Assembly (NCBI GenBank): GCA_040752595.1
Contig: JBFMGX010000004.1
Coordinates: 219,440 to 283,439, forward strand
Reading direction: 5' to 3'
DNA from: Candidatus Zixiibacteriota bacterium
GTDB lineage: Bacteria > Zixibacteria > MSB-5A5 > WJJR01
Length of the DNA stretch: 64,000 nt
Below, in pieces: positions 47,201 through 55,509 of the stretch; the first letter of the stretch is position 1, and every line of letters starts with the position of its first letter. The position numbers and the translations under genes are program-made. The notes below the pieces were generated by a model. It made no database searches and was not told the origin of the DNA. It saw only the letters and a list, made by a program, of their open reading frames with translations.

Positions 47201-50200
47201 ACGACGTAGTGGCAGAGGCTGGTGTCGGTCACATACGCACCGACGATCCCCGCCAACGGCTCCGGATCGCAGTTGTCTGTCACGATCGGTTCCCCAAACG
47301 GGAACTGCAGCAGGGCATTCTCCAGCCCCTTGCCGGGACGGACCGCCTTCACGGCGGCGAGCTTCGTCTCCGGAATCTCGTCGCAGGAGATTACCGTATC
47401 CGGCGGGCAGGTCAGCTCCGGCGGTGTCGAGTCGACGATGATTGCCGTCTGCCAGCAGGTATCGGACCAGTTGCCGCACTTGTCGACCGCCTGATAGCCG
47501 AGGTGGTAGAACACCCGGCAGGGGAGACCACCCGCCTGAACCGAAACCAGCTCGATACGCGGTTCGTTGTCGCAGTTGTCCTCAGCGGTGGGCCAGCCGA
47601 ACGGTGACTGTCCGTCACCCTTCTGCGGCGGCTGCGGATTGTATTCATCGCACGAAATCACCGTATCGGGCGGGCAGGTGATCGCCGGCGGCGTTGTGTC
47701 TACAATGTAGACCGTCTGCCAGCAGGTGTCGGAATGGTTTTCGCAGCGATCGTAGGCCGAGAAGCCGATCCGGATAAACGCCTTGCAGGGGAACTCACCG
47801 CCCTGTTCAACGCCGACCAACTCGACGACCGGGTTGGGATCGCAGTTGTCGACCACAGTCGGCTGGCCGAACGGTGACTCGCCGCCGACCTTCAATTCCG
47901 GCAGTTCGTCGCACTCGATGGTCGTATCCGGCGGGCAGGTGACCACCGGCGGCGTCGTATCGACGACGTGGATCGTCTGCCAGCAGGTGTCGGACACATT
48001 GCGGCACCAATCGGTGGCAATGAACCCAAGCTGGATGATCACGTCGCAGGGATCATTGGTGTTCACGCGCATCTTCACGAAGCAGATGCCCGGATTGGGA
48101 TCGCAGTTGTCGGTGGCCGTCGGCCAGCCGCACGGCGTCGATCCGGGATCGCTGCTCAGGCACGACTTCGATGTCTTGAACGATTCGAGCGTCTTGGTGC
48201 CATCCCATGTGCTGCACTCGATCGTCGTGTCGGGCGGGCAGGTGATCTCCGGCGGCGTCGTGTCCACGACGATGACGCGCTGATAGCAGGTGTCGGAGAA
48301 GTTACGGCAGTGATCGACCGCCAAGTAACCGAAACTGAAGATGATGTAACAGGGATCCTTGTCGTCGACGCCGGCGAAGAACCATCCGGCGAACGGCTCG
48401 GGATCACAGTTGTCCGTGACCGTCGGGGTTCCGAACGGGAAGTTCGGATCGCCGCCCTTGAGGGCCTGATCGGCGGTGCGGCTCTTGAGCGCATCGATGT
48501 CGGCGCGTGGCAGGTCGTCGCATTCGATCACCGTATCCGGCGGACAGACGATCTGCGGCGGAGTCGTATCGACCACGGTCACCGACTGCCAGCAGATTTC
48601 CGAGTTGTTGCCGCAGGTGTCGGTGGCCATGTAGGCAATGCGCAGCGTCAACTGACATGGCGGCTCGCCGCCTTGCTGCACGTCGACGATGTGAATCCAC
48701 GGATCGGGATCGCAGTTGTCGACGGCGGTCGGCCAGCCGAACGGGGAGACCACATCGCCCACGTTGACGACCAGATTCTTGCCCGCGATGTCGTCACACT
48801 CGATCAACGTATCCGGCGGGCAGACGATCCGCGGCGGGGTCGTATCCGTCACGATGATCATCTGGTAGCAGGAATCAGAGATGTTCCCGCAGTGATCCGC
48901 GGCCTGGAAGACCATGCGGAGTGCCAACCGGAATGGGCAGTTGCCCTGCTCGACCGGGTACATGTTGACCAGCGCGACCAACGGCTCGGGATCGCAGTTG
49001 TCATTCGCCCTGGGCCGGCCGAAGCGGAAGTCGTACCCGGGGAAGTCACCGGGCTTCATATCCTTCAACGCCTGAACGTGAATGAGTTCGTCGCACTCCA
49101 CCAGCGTATCCGGCGGGCAGACAATCTGCGGCGCCGTCGTGTCGACGATGATCACCGCCTGCGAGCAGGTGTCGGAGTAGTTCTGGCAGTGGTCGGCCGC
49201 CAGGTAGACGAGGCGAACCACGTAGTGGCAGCGGCTGGTGTCGGTCACATAGGCGCCGACGATTCCGGCCAGCGGCTCCGGATCGCAATTGTCCCTCACG
49301 ATCGGCTCGCCGAACGGGAACTGCACTACGGCGTTCTCCAGCCCCTTGCCAGGGGGGATCGCCTTGAGCGCATCCAACTGACCTTGTGTGAATTCGTCGC
49401 ACTCGATGACGGTGTCCGGCGGACAGGTCAGCTCCGGCGGTGTCGTATCGACCACGAAGATCCGCTGGAAGCACGTGTCGGAGGCGTTTTCGCAGAGATC
49501 GAAGGCCTGGAATCCCAGGCGAATGAAATAGCGGCACGGCGGCTCACCACCGCGCTCCACGGAGACGATCTCGATACGCGGGTCATTGTCGCAGTTGTCC
49601 TCGGCGGTGGGCCAGCCGAACGGCGACGGGCCGCCGCCCTTCTGGATGTTGACGGTCGGCAACTCGTCACATTCCACCAGCGTGTCGGGCGGGCAGGTGA
49701 TCGCGGGCGGTGTCGTATCTACAATGTAGACCGTCTGCCAGCACGGCTCCGACGTGTTGCCGCATGTGTCGGTCGCGACATAGCCGATTCGATAGTAGGC
49801 CTTGCACGGGAACTCGCCGCCCGGCTGCACATCGACGATGTGAATCCACGGATCGGGATCGCAGTTATCGCGTGCGGTCGGCGTCCCGAACGGGAATCCG
49901 GGAACCGGAATCTTGGCGTCAAAGCCGGCCGGGAGATCGTCACACTCGATCGTCGTATCCGGCGGGCAGACGATCAGCGGCGGCGTCGTGTCGGTCACCC
50001 AGACTGTCTGGAAGCAGGAATCCGAAATGTTACCGCAATGATCCTTCGACAGGAAGACCAGACGGTACGCCAGCCGGTAGGGGCAATCCCCTTGTTCAAT
50101 CGGGTAGATGTTCACCAACCCGTACAGCGGCTCCGGATCGCAGTTGTCTTTGACTTGCGGCCGACCGAAGCGATAGTCGTACCCGTCGCCCTTGAACGGG

Positions 50201-53200
50201 TCGGCGCCGAGGCGAACGTTTTTCAACGCCTCGACTTCTTGGAGATCGTCGCACTCGACCAGCGTGTCGGGTGGGCAGGTCAACTGCGGCGGCGTCGTGT
50301 CGACGACGTTGATCACCTGCGTGCAGGTGTCGGCGTTGCCGCAGTGGTCCATCGCTTCCCACATGATCGTCAGGTGATATCCCTGGGGACACTCAATCGT
50401 GGTCGACGAGGCGCGGCCGATCTCTTTCAGGGTCGGCTGGGGATCGCAGTTGTCGGTCACCGTCGGCATCGGGAACACCGTCGGTACCTCGTCGCATTCA
50501 TACAACAGCGGATCCGGGCACACGACCACCGGCGCCGTCCGGTCAACAACTGTGATGACCTGCTGGCACCGGTCGATGGCGTTGCACTCGTCGCTGGCCA
50601 CGTAATTCAGCACGAGACGGTACGCCTGCGGACAGTCGCCGCTCGGCACCGAGTCGCGGCTGACCAAAGTGATATTCGGATCGGGCTGATCATCCGTCGC
50701 CGTCGGCCAGCCGAAATCGCCGATCGAATCGCAGTCAAAGGTCAGATCCGGCGGGCAGGTGATCACCGGCGGATCGTTGACGTTGAACGTCACCGTGAAC
50801 GTGTCCGCGCAGACGGCGCCGCACGAGTCGATGCACAGCTCTTCGATTACGTAGGTGCCCTCCACGATGGGAGGATTGAAGCAGATCCGGATTCCCTCGA
50901 CGGTACTGTTCTTGGTCGGCGCGCTCAGCAGGCGGATCTGGCAGGTGGCCATGTTGCCGTCCGGATCGTACGGCGAATCCGCCGAGAAGCAGACCGTGGT
51001 GTCGGCGTCGCACAGGAAGAGCGTCGTGTCGCGCGGCATATCGCAGACCGGAGGACGGTTCAGCCGGACGTTGACGGTGAACGTCTTCTCGCAGTACTCG
51101 CCGCAATCGTCATAGCAGCGGATGGTGACGACGATCGTCGTGTCATGATCGATGTAGCAACACCACGCGCCTTGACCGCCGGTCTTGCAGCCGTTGGGGT
51201 CCTTGCACGGTTCGCACGAACCGGCGACGATCTCGCAGTAGTAGAAATTCCCGTCGGCGTCGTCAGACGAGAACGGCAGGCAGACCTCCCCCGGTTCACA
51301 CAGGAAGATCGTCGTGTCGTTCGGGACCGTGCAGGTCGGCGGCTCGTTGAGGTTGATCCGCACGCGGAATGTCTTCTCGCACACGGCGCCGCAGGAGTCG
51401 ACGCAGCCGACCGTCACGCTGACATCCTCGTCGCCGGTCGGCGTGTAGCACCACAGGCCGTTGGCCAGCGTGCCGGGGCCGTTGAGCAGGCGGCAGGAGA
51501 CAAGATTGCCGTTCGGATCGGTTCCAAAGACCGGCAGGCAAATCTCCTCCGGCTTGCATTGGAAGATGAGGGTATCGTTCGGGACATGGCACTCGGGCGG
51601 ATCATTCCGGACGATCGTGAACCGGATCGTGTCCCGGCACACCGCACCGCATGAGTCGTAGCAGACAATCGGCACTTCATACGGGCCGGGCGGCAGGTCA
51701 TATCCGCATAACTGATATCCCTGCAGGAAACCGGGCGGAACGCCTTTGGTGTCGAAGGTGCAGTACGCCAGATTGCCGTCCTCATCGGTCGAATAGAACG
51801 GGATGCAAACCGTGTCCGGTCCGCACACGAAGACCGTCGTGTCCCCCGGCATGTGGCAGACCGGCGGGTGGTTGACCTGAATCGTGACCGTCATCGTGTC
51901 GACGCAGATGGCGCCGCAGGAATCGATGCAGGAATCCTGCAGAACATAGACCCCGGGCGGAATCGGCGGGAAGAAGATCCAGGCATTGGACCAGCTCTTT
52001 TCGACCGGCCCCGACAGGAAGCGGTGCTCGCAGTGGGCCAGATTGCCGTCCGGATCATCCGAGAGCCAGTCGAACCGGATCGTCGTGTCGGGATCACAGA
52101 GGAAGAAGCTCGTGTCGTTCGGCATCCCGCAGACCGGCGGCCGGTTGACCATAAAGTGCACGCGGAAGAGGCCGCGGCATTCGGCGCCGCAGGAATCGAC
52201 GCAGAGGACGTTCACCTCGACCGTCTCATCCCCCTTCGGCGTGTAGCACCACTGCCCGTTGACAAACGTGCCGGGACTTGCGACTAGCGAGCATTCGCGC
52301 AGGTTGCCGTTGGCGTCGGTGGCATACACCGGCAGACAAACCTCCTGCGGCTCGCAGAGGAAGATGGTCGTGTCGTTCGGCAGAACGCAGACCGGATCAT
52401 CATTGATCACGAACTTCACCGAGAAGGTGGCAACGCACGAATCCTCGCAGAAGTCGAGGCAACGCACCGTGACCGTCGCCGTCTCATCACCCGTGGGCGT
52501 GTAGCACCAGGTGCTGTCGACGATCCGGCCCGGCCCGCTGATCACCTCGCAGATGGTCGGCGGATTAATGCTGGTCGCTTTAACCGGCAGACAGACTTCG
52601 GCGGGTTGGCACTGGAAGATCGTCGTATCGTTCGGGACGATGCAAAGCGGCGGCTGCTTGACCGGGAAGGTCACCTCAAAGGCGATCTCGCAGGAGTCGC
52701 ATTCGTCGTAGCAGCGGATGATCACATGGATTGTCTCGCCGCCGGTCGGGATGTACTGGTACACGTTCCCGTTGATCGATCCGGGGCCGTACAGGACGCA
52801 GTTGGTCGGTTGGCCCTCGGGATCGGTGGACGTGAACGGCACGACGAAGATCGGCGGCGTGCACTGCGGCGGCGCCGGGGTGCGGAACTCGCAGACCGGC
52901 GGCAGGTTCACCTTGAAGATGACGCGGAAGCGCCTCTCGCAGTAGGCGCCACACTCGTCCACGCAGCGGACCACCACCTGAACCGTGTCATTCCCCGTTG
53001 GCGTGTAGCACCACTGTCCGTTGACCAGCTTCCCGGGGCCGCTGATGAGCTCGCAACCCTCGAGGTTGCCGTCCGGATCCCCGACGGGCCCGAGGGGCAA
53101 ACACACCTCGGTTGGGGAACACATCGCGATCGTCGTGTCGGTGAACAGCGGGACCGGTGGCTGGCACAGGACCGAGGCCCCGCAAATGGTGGCAATGCCG

Positions 53201-55509
53201 ATGTTGCTCCCGGCCTTGGGCGCGAAATCGGACTGCTCGACTGCCAGCACGCGGTTGATCGTGAAGCAGAACTGCACCGGTGTGTTGGCCGGGATGCCGT
53301 TCGGTGTGTCCCACTTGATCCCATACAAGCCGGTGGACCCATCGGCGCCGATGGTGGCGCCGGCCGGGGTGGAGGAGACCAGGTTGCCCGCGTTCAGCTC
53401 CGAGCAGAGCTCAATGATCAGATGGCTGAGCGCCGGGGCTGTGCCATCCCAGATGATCGTGTAACACCACGTGGACGTGCCCGCGCTGGGATCGTACGAC
53501 GCCCCACCGAACGCCATGGTGAAATGACCGCTGAGTTTGACGGAATCACAGTCCGGAGCCCCGCACACCGGCGGCTCGTTGATATTGACCGTGACCGTGA
53601 AGGACGTCTCGCAGTAGGCGCCGCAGGGGTCGGTGCAACGGATCGTGACCCTGACCGTTTCGTCGCCGGACGGCGTATAGCACCACTGACCATTGTCCAC
53701 CTGCCCCGGCCCGGCGACAACCTCGCAGCGCAGCAGATCGCCGTTGGGGTCGGTGCTGATCACCGGCAGGCAGATTTCGGCTGGCGCGCATAGGTAGATC
53801 GCCGTGTCATTGGGCGCCGTGCAAACCGGCGGGTCGTTGATGTCGAAGGTGACCCGGAATGTGTCGGCGCAGGTGAGCCCGCAGGAGTCGACGCATGTCA
53901 GTTCGACGACGTAAGTGCCTTCGAAGATCGGGGCTGTGAAGCACACTTCGTCCGTGCACTTCGCGTCCTTCGGACCGCTCAACAACCGGACACTGCAATG
54001 GGCGAGATTCAAATCGGGATCGTACGGCTTGCTGTAAGGGAAGCACACGGTCGTGTCGCCGTCGCACAACGTGATCGTCGTGTCATTCGGCAGATTGCAG
54101 ACCGGCGGATGGTTCGGACAGATGTAGATGGTATGGTGTCCGACCGGTGCATTCGGCGGGCTGGCGACCGTCGACTGGCCGTCGGAGGCCGTGATGTAGA
54201 AGTCCACTTCGTCGGTCCCACATGGGATCATGGCTGCCGGGATCGTATAGCAGAATGTGTTCCCCGAGCGCGACATGGGGACGTCCGCGTACGATCCGAC
54301 CGCGCCGATGCGATAGAAGAGGCGGACAATCAGGTCCTGCGGCGGCGTGTCGGAATCCGTGACCGTGGCGCAGATCGGCAGCGGGGTCTCCCAACGACGG
54401 CACACTGTGTCGACGTCGATCGTGATCACCGGCGGGAACGGCTCGCAGTAGTTGCCGGTGTCGCACGGCGTGCAGGTGCCGTCGGCATTGTGCCGACAGA
54501 TGATGACGTCGTGGCAGTCGCCGTTGCGGATCGTGTCCGGGCTCGTGTAGCAGATCAGGTAGCGGCTGCAGAGACGGAGCTTGATCTCGTTGTAGATGGA
54601 ATCGAGCTGGGAGCCGGTCGGGGCATGGAAGTAGTCGCCGCCCGAACCATTGGCCAGCCCGCGCAGATACTGGGGATCAAAACTGGTGCCCAGCGCGATG
54701 CTGTAGATCGGGATGCCGGCCCCGAGGGCGAGATTCACGATCAGGGCGGAGTCATCCGCGAATCCGTCATCCAACCCGTCCGGCGGCGCGCCGCAGTTCT
54801 CGGAGTTGTTCTCCATCCCGTCCGAGAGCGCGATCACCGCCTTGCTGCCGAATTCGGGGATGGTCAGATTGGTGCCTGCCCAGATGCCGTCCAGCGCCGC
54901 CGTAAATCCGCCGGCGGAGAGCGCATTGATCTTGTTGATCAACACCGTCGTGTCGCTGGTGAAGACCTGCTCCACCGAGTAGCAACTGGAGAACTTGACG
55001 ATCGCCATGCGATCGTACTGATCCATGTGCCGGACCAGATTCTTGGCGGCATTCTTGGCGGCCGTCAATTTCCCGCCCGAACTCATGCTCCCGGAGACGT
55101 CGATGACAAGGCAGATCGAGGTGATGCAGGAGTCAACCGGTGTCTGCACGACCGAGAACGAGTCGATCTTGTTGGTATCCTGCCAGACACAGATGCTGTC
55201 GTCATCGAGGCCGCCGAGCGGGTAGCCGGTCGGGCCCGTGATCGTCACATACGAGCAGATGTAGGGGAACCCGCTCGGATCGATCTGGGTGATCGTGACG
55301 TCGTTGGCCAGGGGATTGACCGCAACGGATTTGGCGGCATCCTCGGGCACTTTCTCCACCCGGTTTTCGATCATCTCATAGGGGTCATCCTCCGGACCCA
55401 TGATCGGGCCGGCCAACGCCGGCCCGGCCAGCACGGCCAGGATCGTGAGAATGATCAGACATCGGGGCGCGGCGAGCGCCGCCCAACGTGCCAGGTTGAC
55501 GAGGGACAT
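41269..55509 (-). CDS. Giant exported adhesin-like protein: vWA domain, cysteine repeats, HYR-like repeats, dockerin
   Basis: 4746 residues from the ATG at 55509, 8 nt after AGGAGG; an upstream ATG at 55590 lacks such a site and would hide the signal peptide (LIILTILAVLAGPALA). Order: von Willebrand A domain (about 125-320) with an intact MIDAS start DVSGSMSSGG and later ALSDGMENN; a linker Ig-like domain; about 11 cysteine repeats (about 466-1578) of the PPVCxxPNDTTIFLC ... DSCGAxCExTF type, interrupted by one atypical insert; 18 HYR-like repeats (about 1578-3283) of the TPPxITCPPDTxxECD ... DNCDPxP ... HCGNxSDxCxQ type; 15 more cysteine repeats (about 3283-4640); and a dockerin-like module (DVDHSGVVDLVDL; DVNCDGTVNDADA) at about 4640-4725. 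There is no NYPNPF tail. Likely a surface adhesin or network scaffold; metal- and disulfide-stabilised. Frame is intact throughout. Confidence 0.9.
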   Translation of the reverse strand: MSLVNLARWAALAAPRCLIILTILAVLAGPALAGPIMGPEDDPYEMIENRVEKVPEDAAKSVAVNPLANDVTITQIDPSGFPYICSYVTITGPTGYPLGGLDDDSICVWQDTNKIDSFSVVQTPVDSCITSICLVIDVSGSMSSGGKLTAAKNAAKNLVRHMDQYDRMAIVKFSSCYSVEQVFTSDTTVLINKINALSAGGFTAALDGIWAGTNLTIPEFGSKAVIALSDGMENNSENCGAPPDGLDDGFADDSALIVNLALGAGIPIYSIALGTSFDPQYLRGLANGSGGDYFHAPTGSQLDSIYNEIKLRLCSRYLICYTSPDTIRNGDCHDVIICRHNADGTCTPCDTGNYCEPFPPVITIDVDTVCRRWETPLPICATVTDSDTPPQDLIVRLFYRIGAVGSYADVPMSRSGNTFCYTIPAAMIPCGTDEVDFYITASDGQSTVASPPNAPVGHHTIYICPNHPPVCNLPNDTTITLCDGDTTVCFPYSKPYDPDLNLAHCSVRLLSGPKDAKCTDEVCFTAPIFEGTYVVELTCVDSCGLTCADTFRVTFDINDPPVCTAPNDTAIYLCAPAEICLPVISTDPNGDLLRCEVVAGPGQVDNGQWCYTPSGDETVRVTIRCTDPCGAYCETSFTVTVNINEPPVCGAPDCDSVKLSGHFTMAFGGASYDPSAGTSTWCYTIIWDGTAPALSHLIIELCSELNAGNLVSSTPAGATIGADGSTGLYGIKWDTPNGIPANTPVQFCFTINRVLAVEQSDFAPKAGSNIGIATICGASVLCQPPVPLFTDTTIAMCSPTEVCLPLGPVGDPDGNLEGCELISGPGKLVNGQWCYTPTGNDTVQVVVRCVDECGAYCERRFRVIFKVNLPPVCEFRTPAPPQCTPPIFVVPFTSTDPEGQPTNCVLYGPGSINGNVYQYIPTGGETIHVIIRCYDECDSCEIAFEVTFPVKQPPLCIVPNDTTIFQCQPAEVCLPVKATSINPPTICEVISGPGRIVDSTWCYTPTGDETATVTVRCLDFCEDSCVATFSVKFVINDDPVCVLPNDTTIFLCEPQEVCLPVYATDANGNLRECSLVASPGTFVNGQWCYTPKGDETVEVNVLCVDSCGAECRGLFRVHFMVNRPPVCGMPNDTSFFLCDPDTTIRFDWLSDDPDGNLAHCEHRFLSGPVEKSWSNAWIFFPPIPPGVYVLQDSCIDSCGAICVDTMTVTIQVNHPPVCHMPGDTTVFVCGPDTVCIPFYSTDEDGNLAYCTFDTKGVPPGFLQGYQLCGYDLPPGPYEVPIVCYDSCGAVCRDTIRFTIVRNDPPECHVPNDTLIFQCKPEEICLPVFGTDPNGNLVSCRLLNGPGTLANGLWCYTPTGDEDVSVTVGCVDSCGAVCEKTFRVRINLNEPPTCTVPNDTTIFLCEPGEVCLPFSSDDADGNFYYCEIVAGSCEPCKDPNGCKTGGQGAWCCYIDHDTTIVVTIRCYDDCGEYCEKTFTVNVRLNRPPVCDMPRDTTLFLCDADTTVCFSADSPYDPDGNMATCQIRLLSAPTKNSTVEGIRICFNPPIVEGTYVIEELCIDSCGAVCADTFTVTFNVNDPPVITCPPDLTFDCDSIGDFGWPTATDDQPDPNITLVSRDSVPSGDCPQAYRLVLNYVASDECNAIDRCQQVITVVDRTAPVVVCPDPLLYECDEVPTVFPMPTVTDNCDPQPTLKEIGRASSTTIECPQGYHLTIMWEAMDHCGNADTCTQVINVVDTTPPQLTCPPDTLVECDDLQEVEALKNVRLGADPFKGDGYDYRFGRPQVKDNCDPEPLYGLVNIYPIEQGDCPYRLAYRLVFLSKDHCGNISDSCFQTVWVTDTTPPLIVCPPDTTIECDDLPAGFDAKIPVPGFPFGTPTARDNCDPDPWIHIVDVQPGGEFPCKAYYRIGYVATDTCGNTSEPCWQTVYIVDTTPPAITCPPDTLVECDELPTVNIQKGGGPSPFGWPTAEDNCDNDPRIEIVSVERGGEPPCRYFIRLGFQAFDLCENASDTCFQRIFVVDTTPPELTCPPDTVIECDEFTQGQLDALKAIPPGKGLENAVVQFPFGEPIVRDNCDPEPLAGIVGAYVTDTSRCHYVVRLVYLAADHCQNYSDTCSQAVIIVDTTAPQIVCPPDTLVECDELIHVQALKDMKPGDFPGYDFRFGRPRANDNCDPEPLVALVNMYPVEQGNCPFRLALRMVFQAADHCGNISDSCYQMIIVTDTTPPRIVCPPDTLIECDDIAGKNLVVNVGDVVSPFGWPTAVDNCDPDPWIHIVDVQQGGEPPCQLTLRIAYMATDTCGNNSEICWQSVTVVDTTPPQIVCPPDTVIECDDLPRADIDALKSRTADQALKGGDPNFPFGTPTVTDNCDPEPFAGWFFAGVDDKDPCYIIFSFGYLAVDHCRNFSDTCYQRVIVVDTTPPEITCPPDTTIECSTWDGTKTLESFKTSKSCLSSDPGSTPCGWPTATDNCDPNPGICFVKMRVNTNDPCDVIIQLGFIATDWCRNVSDTCWQTIHVVDTTPPVVTCPPDTTIECDELPELKVGGESPFGQPTVVDNCDPNPVVELVGVEQGGEFPCKAFIRIGFSAYDRCENHSDTCWQTVYIVDTTPPAITCPPDTVISCDEYNPQPPQKGDGQSPFGWPTAEDNCDNEPRIELVSVQAGGLPCRVFYHLGYQAVDKCGNWSDTCWQTAIIVDSTPPELTCPPDTVISCDEIPETKLAAVKAVRPGKGLENALLQFPFGEPIVTDNCDPEPLAGIVGAYVTDTSLCHYVVRIVYLAADHCENFSDTCSQAVTIVDTTPPILTCPPDTLVNCDDLQRVESVMNLKGDEYDFRFGRPTAIDNCDQEPLIALANMYVLEQGDCPYDRAVRLVFLAADHCGNVSDSCYQTIRVVDTTKPVVVCPPDTLIECDEVPDAKSLKGLATNGFYFGTPTATDNCDPDPWIHIVDVQQEGEFPCQAILRIAYVATDTCGNTSEPCWQTIQVVDTTPPVITCPPDTVISCDERLGGDAKSLLAMKRSVRSDALKGGHEYDYRFGRPSVTDNCDPEPIYALVNVYPLEESPCRSVIRLVFQAADHCQNISDSCYQNLIIVDTVPPQITCPPDTLVECDEIPSGKDLQTVTNNWPFGTPTAKDNCDPQPQIVLGRVEEGGQYPCAAWLRIGFLAIDACGLKSDTCWQTIRIVDTTPPVITCPPDTSFYCGDIEALNKIKALKAQDVRSATKTVDGPFGTPIVIDNCDPEPLWAIVNAYPIQIEECPIIYRIVYMAADHCENLSDSCYQDVSFNDTTPPICHVPPDTSIFVCDPTVPICLPVWAEDDCGTAECRLVEGPGELVEDKWCFTPTSMPASVSVTVACVDQCDNECRGTFTVKFRYNQKPFIQLPPDQTITLCEPDTICFGPIPEFDLDHNGAFDRTNIGWVDDRTDRFCFVPDTGGVYTIIVCLVDSCGAEACDTMHVTVRLNHPPVCHLPNDTTIFMCEPHEVCLPAGATDEDGNLMYCRLLGQSPGSYNNGLWCYTPKGNETVEVEFGCIDSCEARCEGKFTVTFVMNQPPICQVPNDTVIFLCEPTLICLPYGAIDPEQGPVRCGIVTGTPGKSFGNEWCFDAEADTSLTVTIRCEDTCGATCEKSFHVVIDVSEPPVCPPVNDTTIVLCDPVEVCIPVGVVGTIPPASAVPITTPGLSPIGGNNSKTMHRPSSPGGASVGTSSGSLEAGTPSWCQVISGPGVLSGGYWCWTPPDHDTTVVVTIQCTNECKQTCEEDFTVHFDINEPPTCNFQQTTPPVCTPPVDFVAFTSTDPEGGATECTLYGPGELIPGGWQYVSPTPGTTAIVTIVCYDDCGDSCVIHFERVYPQPQPAECHVPNDTTIFLCTLKTDSLPVSGGSEEAHCRILTGPGVIRNGFWVYTPTGEQTVNVSVRCASLCDSCDGRFSVTYVVNDAPICQVPRDTTIRLCEPTEVCLNYGATDADGNLLYCQILGEDKGEGGQGQWCFFTDHDTTVSVTVRCEDDCGAVCEKTFQATFEINDAPSCNVPRDTTIFQCVAAQVCLPVSGTDPNGNFERCSITSGPGTLSGGNWCYTPTGDGVANVTIQCEDSCGAVCTKTFHVTFDINDGPVCNVPHDTTIFQCTPTQVCLPVSATDVNNNLTGCRIMTGPGQLIDGNWCYTPSGDQTVTVTIRCTDACGAVCEKTFHVTFNINDAPICQLGEFTQPSCTTTVMFVPITATDPEQGAVTCELAAGPGQMVPGGWQYTPVPGQNFSVTIRCRDVCGAICETQFSVAVPQCAPPICDLPSDTLIRLCTLTQVCLPVQASGQNPPITCAVVSGPGQISGGNWCYTPTGAGTANVTIRCTDALGSFCEGSFQVQFVTNTAPTCTVWPRDTTIVLCQWPSQICLPVAGTDVDGNFRSCRVVSGPGSIVGGNWCYTPPNENEIVVTIRCEDSCNAYCEKTFRVQPYQNDPPSFRLPEDTTVSTCGSQQICIPITFRDDEGNFTGAQVISGPGQMNGNSWCYTATGSTTFNVTIRATDGCGATAQRTMTVIINWVSSPTCDLPDNRTYILCQAGTLCLPTWSTGPAPIGVTCTVQDGPGYISGNYWCYYASANTTVNITIRCTNACGEVCTTSRTYKIEIDPADCQGGAAGADFTPGPAPEMAAALPGDVDHSGVVDLVDLAKLMHYLRRSNTGIKTGTGAVRSASLPDRGIFDLQAADVNCDGTVNDADADYLSSYLFDSGKAPCADQAKSTTPPVKSPTRVGGSSAGN
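46560..47697 (-). repeat. Higher-order duplicated block (HYR repeats 12-15)
   Basis: Four consecutive HYR-like modules in the order C-D-A-B (by internal signatures SPFGWPTAEDNC, AGIVGAYVTDTS, YDFRFGRP, DPWIHIVDVQ). The same order and length recur at 48575-49715. Confidence 0.7.
48575..49715 (-). repeat. Higher-order duplicated block (HYR repeats 5-8)
   Basis: Partner of 46560-47697. The D modules are especially alike at the DNA level (around 47221-47335 and 49234-49350). Three modules of other types (9-11) separate the two blocks. Confidence 0.7.

Noticed and set aside
44638-51654. Very long open frames on the forward strand (about 989 and 1228 codons) opposite the giant gene
   Set aside because: They are Arg/Val/Gly-rich, lack domains and signal sequences, and mirror the repeats of the reverse-strand protein, whose frame has a signal peptide, ribosome-binding site and recognisable domains. 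They are codon-bias shadows of a GC-rich repetitive gene.
13875-55509. A cellulosome
   Set aside because: Dockerin and cohesin-like modules are present, but there are no glycoside hydrolase or carbohydrate-binding domains that I recognise, so the classical cellulosome is not supported.
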